Of a stretch of DNA of 32,621 nucleotides, positions 7,676 to 16,252 are shown in pieces; the first letter of the stretch is position 1, and each line of letters opens with the position of its first letter. The position numbers and the translations under genes were made by a program. Source of the stretch: Parachlamydia sp. (GTDB lineage Bacteria; Chlamydiota; Chlamydiia; Chlamydiales; Parachlamydiaceae); assembly GCA_021372155.1 (NCBI GenBank), contig JAJFUZ010000307.1, forward strand, positions 1-32,621, given 5' to 3'. Below the pieces are notes generated by a model. It was not told where the DNA came from and did no database searches. It saw only the letters and a list, made by a program, of their open reading frames with translations.

Positions 7676-8986
7676 TTAACCTTTCGCCTGCTGGATACGC
7701 TGCTTCATCTGATTAGGCGAGGCAATGATGTAGTTGATCTCATACACCAGCTTGCCCTGTTTCATTTTGGGATCGATAGTAAGATTCGCCCCCTCTGCTC
7801 TTCCCAGAAGCATCGAGAGGGCTTTTTTGACCTCTTCCAAATTATCAAGGGGTGATCCTGCACGGGGGATGAGCTGGAGGAAGCTGGTACGTAGCTTATC
7901 ATAAGCCCGAGCCTCGGTGGTGTCTTTTTGACTTTTCAAACCCATGAGGGCTTTCAAGCCATCCACAGTTGGCTCCTCTTTTATGATGGAGCGCAGGGCG
8001 TTAGAGACATTGGTGAGGGCCCTGTCCCATTGCGATTGATCTTCAACAGGATTGGCCGCAACCATATCCTTCAGTTGTTTAAGGAAGTTCGACATCTCAA
8101 CTGCCGTCAATTGGGTGCGAGGGTTGTTTAATAGCATCAGTTCATTGTGCAGACCTTCAAAAGTCGAAGGCTGATTCTTAGCTTTTAGCGCCTCCCGTGC
8201 CTTTGTGAGCAGCTGGAAAGCAATTTTTCCCTTCTGAATGTCCAATTGAGGCGGCAATTTCTTCATATCAAGCATCAAAGCGAGCAGCTCCTCTGCTGAG
8301 AAATCCATGCGTCGATGATTGAGCTGGAACATCTTATGATAAATCTCCGTGTCGGTCGGCTCCTTCTTATCCGTTTTCTTCAATTCGACCAACGCCTGCT
8401 GGTGAAGCCAATCGACATCCATCTGGCGAAAGGAATCCAGAGTCAGGAGCTCAAGAGGAACCTGCGTCGGCCCAAATTCTTCCCGGATTGATTGAGCGGA
8501 GAGCGTCGGCCCCCTTTGTTCGACATGCTTTTGCGTGATCAGCAGCCCTTGATCTTCGGGAACTCCTTTCTCGCCGGGAAGGCGCTTCTCTTCAACTTTC
8601 GTATCCCCATACCAGAGCCGTGCCTCTTCGCGTTCGGCGAATTCCACTTTTCTTGGCCTTGCTGTTTTTGTTAAGGTTTCTGCTGCTTTGGCGGAAGCTT
8701 TTTTGGTACTCTCCGATTCAAAATAAAGATGGACATTTTGAGTGAGTTCGATTGTCCCTGTCTCTCTACCTCTAGGATGGTATTGATCCAGCGCCTCGTT
8801 CAAATCCCTGCGCACCTGTTCGACCGTAAAATCGGCATTTTCATAGCTGGCGACAACGCGTATCTTGCGGCCGGCGATGCTGCCATGCATCACAGCCTCC
8901 TTGTTGTCGCGGTCTAGTGTGATTTTACCCAAAGCGAGGCTGATGGCATCTGGCAAGCCAGTATCGGAATCCCCGACTGGTCCCAT
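7676..8986 (-). CDS. Unknown 436-aa soluble helical protein
   Basis: Not recognised. ATG 8986 has a near-ideal Shine-Dalgarno GGGAGG with 4-bp spacing, and this start follows the stop of a 58-aa gene by 9 bp, so the two are probably translationally coupled. No signal peptide or membrane segment is visible. The N-terminal 100 residues look beta-rich (KITLDRDNKEAVMHGSIAG; TGTIELTQNVHLYFES). The remainder is charged and helical, with repeated phrases such as FSAEELLALMLDMKKLPP and LTAVEMSNFLKQLKDMV that resemble a duplicated helix-turn-helix unit about 80 residues apart. This could be an effector or a structural protein. No function is assigned. Confidence 0.7.
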   Translation of the reverse strand: MGPVGDSDTGLPDAISLALGKITLDRDNKEAVMHGSIAGRKIRVVASYENADFTVEQVRRDLNEALDQYHPRGRETGTIELTQNVHLYFESESTKKASAKAAETLTKTARPRKVEFAEREEARLWYGDTKVEEKRLPGEKGVPEDQGLLITQKHVEQRGPTLSAQSIREEFGPTQVPLELLTLDSFRQMDVDWLHQQALVELKKTDKKEPTDTEIYHKMFQLNHRRMDFSAEELLALMLDMKKLPPQLDIQKGKIAFQLLTKAREALKAKNQPSTFEGLHNELMLLNNPRTQLTAVEMSNFLKQLKDMVAANPVEDQSQWDRALTNVSNALRSIIKEEPTVDGLKALMGLKSQKDTTEARAYDKLRTSFLQLIPRAGSPLDNLEEVKKALSMLLGRAEGANLTIDPKMKQGKLVYEINYIIASPNQMKQRIQQAKG

Positions 8987-8995
8987 AAATCCTCC

Positions 8996-9172
8996 CTATT
9001 TTTTCCCGCGCTTCTCCTTGTATTGGTCTTTTTTTGATTTTTCCGATTTTTTGGCGGGTTTCACTTCAAATTTCTTCACAGGCTCCGCTCCAGATGGCGG
9101 GATAGGAGTGGCGTCCTGCAGCACAAACCGATGAAAATCATAAGAAAAGATTTCTCTAGAAATAGGATCCAT
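8996..9172 (-). CDS. Small lysine-rich protein (58 aa)
   Basis: This short frame begins MDPISREIFSYDFHRFVLQD and ends in a strongly basic tail (KPAKKSEKSKKDQYKEKRGKK). It is supported by the tight spacing to the next gene: its stop is 9 bp before ATG 8986, and the downstream gene's GGGAGG sits in between. There is also a promoter-like sequence directly upstream. The basic tail could bind nucleic acid or an acidic partner. I do not recognise a family. Confidence 0.6.
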   Translation of the reverse strand: MDPISREIFSYDFHRFVLQDATPIPPSGAEPVKKFEVKPAKKSEKSKKDQYKEKRGKK

Positions 9173-9179
9173 ACTACCT

Positions 9180-9209
9180 ATTATATTAAATATTACTATT
9201 ATATTTCAA
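9180..9209 (-). promoter_or_regulatory. Candidate sigma-70-type promoter for the 9172-to-6268 gene set
   Basis: Read leftward, TTGAAA (9204-9209) is followed after 18 bp by a perfect TATAAT (9180-9185). The predicted transcription start would fall at about 9173-9172, next to the start codon of the 58-aa gene, implying an almost leaderless message. A second TATAAT at 9198-9203 would give a leader of about 20 nt. The region is very AT-rich, so chance matches are possible. Confidence 0.4.
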
Positions 9210-9309
9210 ATAAAGCAAAAGAATGGTTCATCCGTAAATAACAAAGACAATATTTTCCTCGGTCACCTAACGTGGAGTTGAAGAACAAACAGGTTCAAAG
9301 GAGGGTTTT

Positions 9310-9876
9310 ATGGAAAAGCATTCATCGCTAGATCTTCTCTTCGAAATTGAACTCAGACATCTTTACAACATCGAGCAGCAGTCTGGTGAAGATCTTTGCA
9401 GAATCTTCAATGTGGCTGTCTCGAAAAAATTGAAGGAGCAGCTGGATCGCAGCATCCTGGAATCCCGTCTGCAGATTCAGAGGCTCGACAAGGCATTTGA
9501 ACTGCTGAATATCGATCGTAACCACAGTACCATCTGCGGACTGCACGGTTTTAAAAATATCCTTCGCGAAGGGTATGCCAATCTGAAGCAAAAGCATTCC
9601 AATGACCTGAGCAAGGGCATCAGGGGGATTTTGTCGGAAGGACATGAAATCCTCATGCATTTTGTCGATACACAGGCCTCTGATATCGCCCTGCTCAGCA
9701 ATGAGCAAATTATCGCTAAGTTTGAAATCGGCTGGTACCGGTTTCTCTGCATGATCGCTGAGCAGAATGCAAAGCTTGCTTCAATCGTGGGTCTCCTTCG
9801 GGTCAGTCTGAAGGAGAAGGAGCTGGCCTATCAGCGACTTTCTGATTTAACTGCCGAGACCCTGGTTGCTACCTAA
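9310..9876 (+). CDS. DUF892 / YciF-like ferritin-fold protein
   Basis: A 188-residue all-helical protein. The opening DLLFEIELRHLYNIEQQ, followed by LKEQLDRSILESRLQIQRLDKAFELL, matches the DUF892 (YciE/YciF) family. That family folds as a ferritin-like four-helix bundle and has been linked to stress responses. The usual carboxylate/histidine metal ligands are only partly evident, so metal binding is uncertain. A strong Shine-Dalgarno (AAAGGAGGG) precedes the ATG. The gene stands alone and ends at a textbook terminator. Cytoplasmic. Length is close to the family norm (about 165-185 aa). Confidence 0.72.
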   Translation: MEKHSSLDLLFEIELRHLYNIEQQSGEDLCRIFNVAVSKKLKEQLDRSILESRLQIQRLDKAFELLNIDRNHSTICGLHGFKNILREGYANLKQKHSNDLSKGIRGILSEGHEILMHFVDTQASDIALLSNEQIIAKFEIGWYRFLCMIAEQNAKLASIVGLLRVSLKEKELAYQRLSDLTAETLVAT

Positions 9877-9895
9877 ACCGAAACCGAAGGGTCCA

Positions 9896-9933
9896 ACCGA
9901 GGGGTCTGGTCTGACCCCTCGGTCCTTTTTTTT
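9896..9933 (+). terminator. Rho-independent terminator after the DUF892 gene
   Basis: A perfect 11-bp stem (ACCGAGGGGTC / GACCCCTCGGT) with a 6-nt loop (TGGTCT) is followed by eight T. It isolates the DUF892 gene from the priA operon, whose first start codon lies only 28 bp downstream. Confidence 0.92.
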
Positions 9934-9960
9934 GCTAGCCGAAAACTCCATCAGTTGACT

Positions 9961-10710
9961 ATGCTTGTCACGAATCCAATTAGAGAGATTGATGTGACGG
10001 TACGCCAACGCTCCTTGCATCCACATCTGAACTCCTACCATCACAATGAAAGTCTCCTATTTCAATTTATTCTGTCAGAATTTTTGGCCATCCATGCAGA
10101 ATTGGCGCCCCTTCGGAAACTGACCACTCCACCTCGCTCTACAGCTCAGTGCGACGCCATTTTAACCCCTGTCGTCAAGCTGGCAGGAGCCTCTTTTGAC
10201 ACCATGCGCCTCTTCGTCTGGAACCAGGAGACTGGCCTCCTGAGCAAATTTAAAAATTATTGTGGGCTCTATGCGCAACACAGATCTGAACAGCCTGCAA
10301 ATAAGCATGTCCAGGTTCTGCACCAGAATGCCAATCAGGCGTGGCTCTACTGCATGCACTGCCTTGATCTTCTGCATACCCTCAAGGATAAAGGGATCAA
10401 TGCGAAAACTGGCGAATCGCTCTGCAAAACAAACGCCAAGCTGCTGAATTGCCTCAACAGGATCATGAAAGCTCTCGTCCCTCTTTTGGGTGACTTTACG
10501 GGCGACGAAAATGTCCTCTTTTTTATCGTGCGTCACAGCTCCGCCCTCGATGCGATTTTTGGAGAGCGCTTCACAGCCCTGACGCTTTCGACAATGGATC
10601 CAAAGGGTCTGGCAGGCGTTGAGAATCTGCTGACCGGCCAGTATACTAAACGCGGTTTTGATCACCTTCTGCCTCTGATCAAAACCCAAATATCCCTGTT
10701 GTCTCCTTGA
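9961..10710 (+). CDS. Unknown helical protein upstream of priA
   Basis: Not recognised. About 249 residues from the ATG at 9961; a TTG at 9955 is the alternative, and neither has a clear Shine-Dalgarno. The protein is soluble and helical, without signal peptide or TM segments. The segment LLFQFILSEFLAIHAELAPL near the N-terminus and the Cys/His-bearing stretch WLYCMHCLDLLHTL in the middle are the most distinctive parts. Its stop overlaps the possible TTG start of the next gene, so it is cotranscribed with the following gene and priA. The terminator just upstream means the promoter must lie within or right after that hairpin, or the true start is further downstream. Confidence 0.65.
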   Translation: MLVTNPIREIDVTVRQRSLHPHLNSYHHNESLLFQFILSEFLAIHAELAPLRKLTTPPRSTAQCDAILTPVVKLAGASFDTMRLFVWNQETGLLSKFKNYCGLYAQHRSEQPANKHVQVLHQNANQAWLYCMHCLDLLHTLKDKGINAKTGESLCKTNAKLLNCLNRIMKALVPLLGDFTGDENVLFFIVRHSSALDAIFGERFTALTLSTMDPKGLAGVENLLTGQYTKRGFDHLLPLIKTQISLLSP

Positions 10711-10715
10711 TCGCA

Positions 10716-11597
10716 ATGTCTTCAAACGCCCGCGAACAATTCTCGGAATTAGTAGCATTAACCGAGATCTACCTTCTCCAGGAATACTCCTGCAAAGATT
10801 GGATTTATAGCGACAGCGACTGCTTCAAGTTTTTCAAAACCCTAGAAGAACGCAGACGCGAAGAAAGCAAAAACCAAGAAAGCAGGCACCAAGCAAGCAT
10901 GAGCAAAGAGAAGCCCAAAAGCGCACAGCCTTCTCTGGAAAAGGTCCCTCAAAAAGAAGTTGCCCCTTCTCCTCCAAAACCTGTAGTAAAGCCTGTAGCA
11001 ATTCTTGTGTCCCCTCCCCAGCCCATCAAAACAGAGTCTATCAAAACAGCTTCAGAGCCAGTTGCAGCCCCAGTTGCGACAAAGGAAGAAAAAAAAGAGG
11101 CGCCAAAAGAAACACAGGTTGTCCCAAAATCTGTTTTTGTTCCCGAGCCTCTTTCAAAGCCCAAAGAGGTCGATCTCGCCGATATGCGAGCGGCCGTTGC
11201 AAGCGCCATGCCGCAAGTTAAAATCGCTGAGACTCCCAAAGCGCCACCGCTTGCCAGCCAGCCGTCCGCTGTGCTGCTAGCTCTTGGAGAGACCGGTGAG
11301 GAGCTGCTTTTTCTCCACAATGTCGCAAGCGCTATCGACCGACTCCTGCGCTCAGCTGAGGTTGTCTCCATGCCAAAAAAAGAGCGCGATGCCGCCTGGA
11401 AAGCTCTCTTGAGCCGCCCTGGACTCACCTGGATCATCGCCTTCGGCGAAGAGGTCTACTCTCTGCCTGGCATTTCGAAAGGACAACAAAAGATCGGCCA
11501 AGTTTCCCTCCTTCTGCAACCCTCTGCCTTATCGATTCTGCGCGACCCTAAGCAGAAAGCCGCCCTCTGGACACTGCTCAAACAATTGCTTAAATAA
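10716..11597 (+). CDS. Unknown protein with Pro/Lys-rich linker, coupled to priA
   Basis: About 293 residues from ATG 10716; a TTG at 10707 overlapping the upstream stop is an alternative. Three parts are visible: a short N-terminal helical region (LVALTEIYLLQEYSCKDWIYS), a long low-complexity linker rich in Pro, Lys, Glu and Ala (about residues 50-185), and a folded C-terminal domain (LLFLHNVASAIDRLLRSAEVV ... LTWIIAFGEEVY). The stop TAA is immediately followed by the priA ATG, a coupled arrangement. In Chlamydia trachomatis I recall a hypothetical gene (CT779) beside priA; this may be its counterpart, which I infer from position only. The C-terminal domain has the look of a subunit-assembly or replication-accessory module, but no family is named. 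Confidence 0.65.
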   Translation: MSSNAREQFSELVALTEIYLLQEYSCKDWIYSDSDCFKFFKTLEERRREESKNQESRHQASMSKEKPKSAQPSLEKVPQKEVAPSPPKPVVKPVAILVSPPQPIKTESIKTASEPVAAPVATKEEKKEAPKETQVVPKSVFVPEPLSKPKEVDLADMRAAVASAMPQVKIAETPKAPPLASQPSAVLLALGETGEELLFLHNVASAIDRLLRSAEVVSMPKKERDAAWKALLSRPGLTWIIAFGEEVYSLPGISKGQQKIGQVSLLLQPSALSILRDPKQKAALWTLLKQLLK

Positions 11598-13832
11598 ATG
11601 ACTTTCTCAAGTTACGCCTCGGTCATTCTCGATATTGCCATCGACAAAACGCTGGACTACGGTCTCACTCAAGAGCAGATCGACCTGGCTCGACGCGGCA
11701 CCCGCGTTGCCGTCCCTGTCAAAGGGCGCCTGCAAAGTGGCTACATTTTTGAGATCAAAAGCCAGCCCAGTTATAGCCCTGTCAAAGGAGTCGCAAAACT
11801 TCTCTCTAATGAAGAGCTGATCCGTCCCGACCTTTTCGACCTTGCCCTTTGGATGGCGAAATACTACTGCGCCCCTCTGCGCCAGGTTTTAAAAATGATG
11901 CTGCCAGCCAGTGTGCGCGGCAGCGGCAAGCATAAGCAGCAGCTGTTTGTCATGCGCGCCAAAACACGCGATGAGCTGAAAGATTATTGTGAACTGATCC
12001 GCAACAAAGCGTCCTCACAGGCTGAAGTGCTCGACATCATGCTGACCGTAAAAAAAGGAATCCTTCTCACAGAGCTTCTAGAAGCGACTAAAGGCTCCAG
12101 AGCGCCTGTCGATGCTCTGACGAAAAAAGGGTATCTTCTCCTGGAAACTGTAAAGATTGACCGCTCTCCCCTAGTCGGCGAAGAGTACTTCCAGACAAAG
12201 CCGAAGGCGCTTAACTCCGAACAGGCCAAAGCCCTTGCCAAAATCGCAGACAGCCTCGATGCTTCGCGATTTGAGACCCACCTGCTCTATGGCGTCACTG
12301 GCAGTGGCAAGACCGAAATCTACCTGCAGGCCATCGACCGGGCGCTCAATCTCGGCAAAGGGGCCATCATGCTCGTGCCGGAAATCTCGCTGACCCAGCA
12401 GACGGTCGAACGTTTCCGCAGTCGCTTTGAGGGCAATATCGCTCTTCTGCACCACCGCCTGAGCCAGGGAGAGCGTTTCGACGAATGGAACAGGATTCGC
12501 AACGGAGAAGCACGCATCGTGATTGGAGCGCGCTCGGCAGTCTTCAGCCCCGTGGCCAACCTCGGGTTGATCATTGTCGACGAAGAACATGAAAGCTCCT
12601 ACAAGGCCACTGAAGAAGCACCCTGTTATCACGCCCGCGACATTGCTGTGATGCGCGGCAAGATGACGGGCAGCAGTGTGATTCTAGGCAGCGCAACCCC
12701 AAGCCTGGAAAGCTATCACAACGCTGAGACTGGCAAATACAACCTCAGTACCCTGACGCACCGAGCAGAAAGCACACAGCTTCCTCAGGTCACCATTATC
12801 GATATGCGCCGTGAATTCGACAAATCCAAGGGGGCCACTTCATTTTCAGATGCCCTTCTTAGTGCGATTAAAAAGCGCATGGCGACCGGCGAGCAGACGA
12901 TTCTGTTCCTCAATCGGCGCGGCTATCACACGATGCTTTGGTGCCCGCAGTGCACACAGACTGCCAAATGCCGCCACTGCGACGTCTCGCTTACTTTTCA
13001 CCTCGGCGACAATTGCCTCTCCTGCCATCTCTGCCAATATACACTCTCTCCTCCACCTCGCCAATGCCCTTCTTGCCATGCTGACAACCCGCTCAAATTC
13101 CGCGGCGTCGGCACCGAACAGGTCGAAAAAGCGCTCCACGCCATTCTGCCAGGCATCCGCACCTTGCGCCTTGACGCAGACACCACGCGCCATAAAGGCA
13201 GCCAGCAGAAGCTACTGCGCGACTTCGGTTCCGGCAAAGCCGACGTTCTGATCGGGACACAGATGATCGCCAAAGGCCTCCATTTTCCAGAAGTGACTCT
13301 TGTGGGTATCCTCAACAGCGACTCAAGCCTCAACATCCCCGATTTTCGCGCCTCTGAAACTGTCTTCCAGCTCATCACGCAGGTGTCCGGCCGTGCCGGC
13401 CGCGGGGTTACGCCCGGGGAAGTCATCCTGCAGACAGCCATGCCAGACAATATGACCATCCAACTCGCTGCTACTCAAAACTATACGAAATTCTATGACA
13501 GTGAAATCGCCCTGAGGAAACTGTTCGGCTACCCGCCTTTCTCGCAGATTGCTAAGGTCGCCTTTTCAGGATCGGAAGAGGAGGCGACAGCTCAACATGC
13601 AGACGCCTTCCGGCAGATGCTGCAGTCACTTCTCGCAAAAGAATATGAACTTCTTCCAGTAGTGCCAGCCGGCCATTCCAAGGTCAAGGACCGCTTCCGC
13701 TTTCAGTTCCTTGTCAAAGGGCCTGCCATCCAGGTTGTGAGCCGGGCGATTGATGCCGCGCGCGCGCAGCTCCCGCTTCCATCCCACATGCATCTTTTAG
13801 TGGACATCAATCCACTTTCGACATTTTTCTAA
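11598..13832 (+). CDS. priA: Primosomal replication restart helicase PriA
   Basis: 744 residues with the full PriA layout. An N-terminal DNA-binding domain is followed by helicase motif I (GVTGSGKTEIYLQ) and motif II (DEEHESSYK). Motif GSATPSLES and the motif V/VI region (GTQMIAKGLHFP, SGRAGRG) also match. The zinc-binding insert has eight cysteines as paired CxxC units (CPQC, CRHC, CHLC, CPSC). PriA recognises stalled forks and D-loops, unwinds the lagging strand 3'-5' and starts reloading of the replicative helicase. Length is normal (about 730-750 aa). The start abuts the upstream gene's stop, with no spacer. The last 26 bp overlap the convergent ankyrin-type gene. Confidence 0.98.
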   Translation: MTFSSYASVILDIAIDKTLDYGLTQEQIDLARRGTRVAVPVKGRLQSGYIFEIKSQPSYSPVKGVAKLLSNEELIRPDLFDLALWMAKYYCAPLRQVLKMMLPASVRGSGKHKQQLFVMRAKTRDELKDYCELIRNKASSQAEVLDIMLTVKKGILLTELLEATKGSRAPVDALTKKGYLLLETVKIDRSPLVGEEYFQTKPKALNSEQAKALAKIADSLDASRFETHLLYGVTGSGKTEIYLQAIDRALNLGKGAIMLVPEISLTQQTVERFRSRFEGNIALLHHRLSQGERFDEWNRIRNGEARIVIGARSAVFSPVANLGLIIVDEEHESSYKATEEAPCYHARDIAVMRGKMTGSSVILGSATPSLESYHNAETGKYNLSTLTHRAESTQLPQVTIIDMRREFDKSKGATSFSDALLSAIKKRMATGEQTILFLNRRGYHTMLWCPQCTQTAKCRHCDVSLTFHLGDNCLSCHLCQYTLSPPPRQCPSCHADNPLKFRGVGTEQVEKALHAILPGIRTLRLDADTTRHKGSQQKLLRDFGSGKADVLIGTQMIAKGLHFPEVTLVGILNSDSSLNIPDFRASETVFQLITQVSGRAGRGVTPGEVILQTAMPDNMTIQLAATQNYTKFYDSEIALRKLFGYPPFSQIAKVAFSGSEEEATAQHADAFRQMLQSLLAKEYELLPVVPAGHSKVKDRFRFQFLVKGPAIQVVSRAIDAARAQLPLPSHMHLLVDINPLSTFF

Positions 13833-16149
13833 CTGCTTCTAAATTATTTTTCATCTGCTCTGTCCAATCCTGATCGGGTTGAACTGCAATATGATGCAAC
13901 CGGCAATAGTCCAGGATTAGCTGGATCATTGGCTCATTTTCTGCTTCGCAAGCGAACATGAGGGCATTCCAATTTTTATCCTCGCTGAATCGCTCTTTGC
14001 GCATCACATCGATTTTAAGGCCGGGATAGCGGAGTAGCATTGCCGCCTGTTCCTCCCCGCGAAACATGAGCGCCGTAAATAAAAGTTCCAGTCCCCGATT
14101 TTGCAGCAGTGCTGGATCCAGCGTGACATGATGCTCACGCAGTAGTGAGAGCAATTTGATCGCATCTAAAGCGGATTCGGGTAAGGGCCTTCCCGATATC
14201 TTCTGTGCGACTTGATCACGCGCGTGTTTGAGAAAAACACTCAGCATCTGAAGATCACCTTCTTCTACAGCAGACTTAATCCCAGCATTCACATCGATGA
14301 CTTTATCGAGCAGAAGGCGGACCAGATCTTCTTTGTCTGCCTCACTGGCCGCTAGTAAGGCCATCCTGGCTCCTTCCTGATTGGCATCATTCACTTTTGG
14401 GTCTTGAGAGATGCACAGTGGGATGCAGTCGAGAAGACCCTGTTCGACTATGGCGCTCAAAGGATCCTTCTTGAGGACTTCAGGACAGGCGCCGATAATA
14501 GCTGGCAGATGTTTCTCGAAACCCTTGCGCAGGCATTTAAAGAAGACGCTGGCAAGAATTTTTTCAGGGATGAGCCCATCCTCTTCTCGGCATGGAATGC
14601 CATCTTGTTTCATTCTTTCCAGGCTTTCGATGAAAGCGTCTATTGCCTCCGATCGGTCATAGGCTGTCCAGGTTTTATAAAGCTGCTGGCTTTGACTTTC
14701 TGCAGCAGCGCGCGGGGATTTTTTCAGAAGCTGCAGAAGGAGGATGGCTTTGATGAGCAGCTTGGCAGAGGCCCAGCTGCAATTTCCAGTATGCTGCTCT
14801 TTGTGGGAAATAGGGTCCATCGCCTCAAGATCCAGCAATGCGTCGAGTGTCTTATTGTAAAACTCGAGACCCTGCTTCTTATCTCTCATATGAGAAGCCA
14901 GACTGATAGCATCCGGAAGATTCGCGATCTTCTTGATACGATAGATCTTCAATCCTGGAGAGCCCTCTGAACCATTGCCCCGATTGCATTTGATCAGAAG
15001 CTGTTGCGATTTGCTATAAACAAAATAGGCAGCATGGGTATCCCAGCCCGCATTGCAAAAGCCGATATCGGCATCATTTTCTTTTTTCAAAACGCTGAGA
15101 ATAGCATCGAGATCAATACCTGGCATGTTTTCGGATAAATCACAAAAATTCTCAAAAGACTTCAGCATTTGCTTTTCAGCCATTCCAGAATAAAGTCCCT
15201 GAAGTTTAATTTCGCGATTGCCAGATGTTCGAAAAATCTCGCGCAAACCAAAACGGTGGCACATCATCTGCTGTTCGAAGAAAAAGCGGGGAATCTCAGC
15301 TTTAACCTCTGGCTGCAGCCTCTGGAGCTCAGCAAACATTGTGGTATCATCCATCCCAGCTGCAATGGAAAAGGGGGTCATTCCCGCATCATCCATCATC
15401 ATCAGGTCGAACCCCTTCTCTTTGAAATAGGGCATCAAATGGATCTGGCCCGCAAGGACAGCTTCATGCATCAGATTGGGCTTTAGTTCTGCACCAAGAC
15501 TGACGAGAAGTTCTATAATCTGCTGCTGTCCTGAGCGTACAGCAAGTAACAGAGCTGTTGTGAATTGCTCCGGTTTGATCAGCTTGGATACGAGAGCGAC
15601 ATTGCCGTTGTTAATCGCAGCAAAGAGGATTTCGTTCAGCATTCTGTCTTGACCAGCGAACTCTCTTCTCAGGGTCTCTTCCACACGTTTGCCATCCAGC
15701 CTGGCAGCAAACTTCTCTAATTGATCAGTCAACTCCTGTTTTTGGACCTGCTGGCATATCTGAATGCCCTCAAAAATCATTCGAAATTGTCTGACAACTT
15801 TTTCGAAACCATCGGGCGCATCGAGTAATATCTGTGCAGTCTCACCATCCTGCGTTGTACCAGCCCCTTTCATCAGAAGATCCTGTATCACTTTGCCAGC
15901 CAGGCTTGGCTGTATCGATTCCAGGTTACGCATTTGATTTCTGTCCGCTGAATCCAGAGTCAAACCGCTTTCCTTAGCAACATGATCGATCCTGTCTGAT
16001 GTTCCCCCTGCACAAAAATAGGCCTTGCGGAGCTCAGAATTATTTTTATCACCAAGGATCTGTCTAGCCCATTTATCTAGAGGAGAAGGAGGTAAAGGAG
16101 TTGGCTTGGGTTTCGATCCCCAGCCTGGCAGCCAGCCAATGAAATGCAT
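13807..16149 (-). CDS. Ankyrin-like repeat protein with central His/Cys domain
   Basis: 780 residues. Residues about 171-275 contain ankyrin-like units (NGNVALVSKLI; SGQQQIIELLVSLGAEL; AGMTPFSIAAGMDDTTMFAEL). More degenerate units occur at about 595-640 and 725-755 (NWNALMFACEAENEPMIQLIL). Between them lies a different domain (about 340-480) with GWDTHAAYFVY (His372), KCNRGNGS (Asn389) and HTGNCSWASAK (Cys457). That spacing suggests a cysteine hydrolase-like fold; this is my inference. No signal peptide is present; ankyrin proteins of this kind in intracellular bacteria are often secreted effectors. The start ATG abuts a large palindrome and has no Shine-Dalgarno. The 3' end overlaps priA. 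Confidence 0.75.
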   Translation of the reverse strand: MHFIGWLPGWGSKPKPTPLPPSPLDKWARQILGDKNNSELRKAYFCAGGTSDRIDHVAKESGLTLDSADRNQMRNLESIQPSLAGKVIQDLLMKGAGTTQDGETAQILLDAPDGFEKVVRQFRMIFEGIQICQQVQKQELTDQLEKFAARLDGKRVEETLRREFAGQDRMLNEILFAAINNGNVALVSKLIKPEQFTTALLLAVRSGQQQIIELLVSLGAELKPNLMHEAVLAGQIHLMPYFKEKGFDLMMMDDAGMTPFSIAAGMDDTTMFAELQRLQPEVKAEIPRFFFEQQMMCHRFGLREIFRTSGNREIKLQGLYSGMAEKQMLKSFENFCDLSENMPGIDLDAILSVLKKENDADIGFCNAGWDTHAAYFVYSKSQQLLIKCNRGNGSEGSPGLKIYRIKKIANLPDAISLASHMRDKKQGLEFYNKTLDALLDLEAMDPISHKEQHTGNCSWASAKLLIKAILLLQLLKKSPRAAAESQSQQLYKTWTAYDRSEAIDAFIESLERMKQDGIPCREEDGLIPEKILASVFFKCLRKGFEKHLPAIIGACPEVLKKDPLSAIVEQGLLDCIPLCISQDPKVNDANQEGARMALLAASEADKEDLVRLLLDKVIDVNAGIKSAVEEGDLQMLSVFLKHARDQVAQKISGRPLPESALDAIKLLSLLREHHVTLDPALLQNRGLELLFTALMFRGEEQAAMLLRYPGLKIDVMRKERFSEDKNWNALMFACEAENEPMIQLILDYCRLHHIAVQPDQDWTEQMKNNLEAVRKMSKVD

Positions 16150-16209
16150 AACTAAAATCTGGTTATAATTTTAATGCAAAATTATAACAGACAATTTCAG
16201 ATTTTAGTT
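16150..16209. repeat. Two-step perfect hairpin at the start of the ankyrin-type gene
   Basis: The outer arms AACTAAAATCTG (16150-16161) and CAGATTTTAGTT (16198-16209) pair perfectly. The inner arms GTTATAATTTT (16162-16172) and AAAATTATAAC (16178-16188) also pair perfectly around the loop AATGC. Only a 9-nt bulge (16189-16197) separates the two stems. It fills most of the gap between the solute-binding gene and the ankyrin gene and touches the latter's start codon. It may end the upstream message, hide the start, or both. Confidence 0.7.
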
Positions 16210-16252
16210 GAAGATACAGTAAATATTGTGTTAAGACATAAAATATGCCGCT

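Noticed and set aside
10949-11437. Leftward frame of 162 codons
   Set aside because: It is the shadow of the Pro/Lys-rich linker of the gene upstream of priA.
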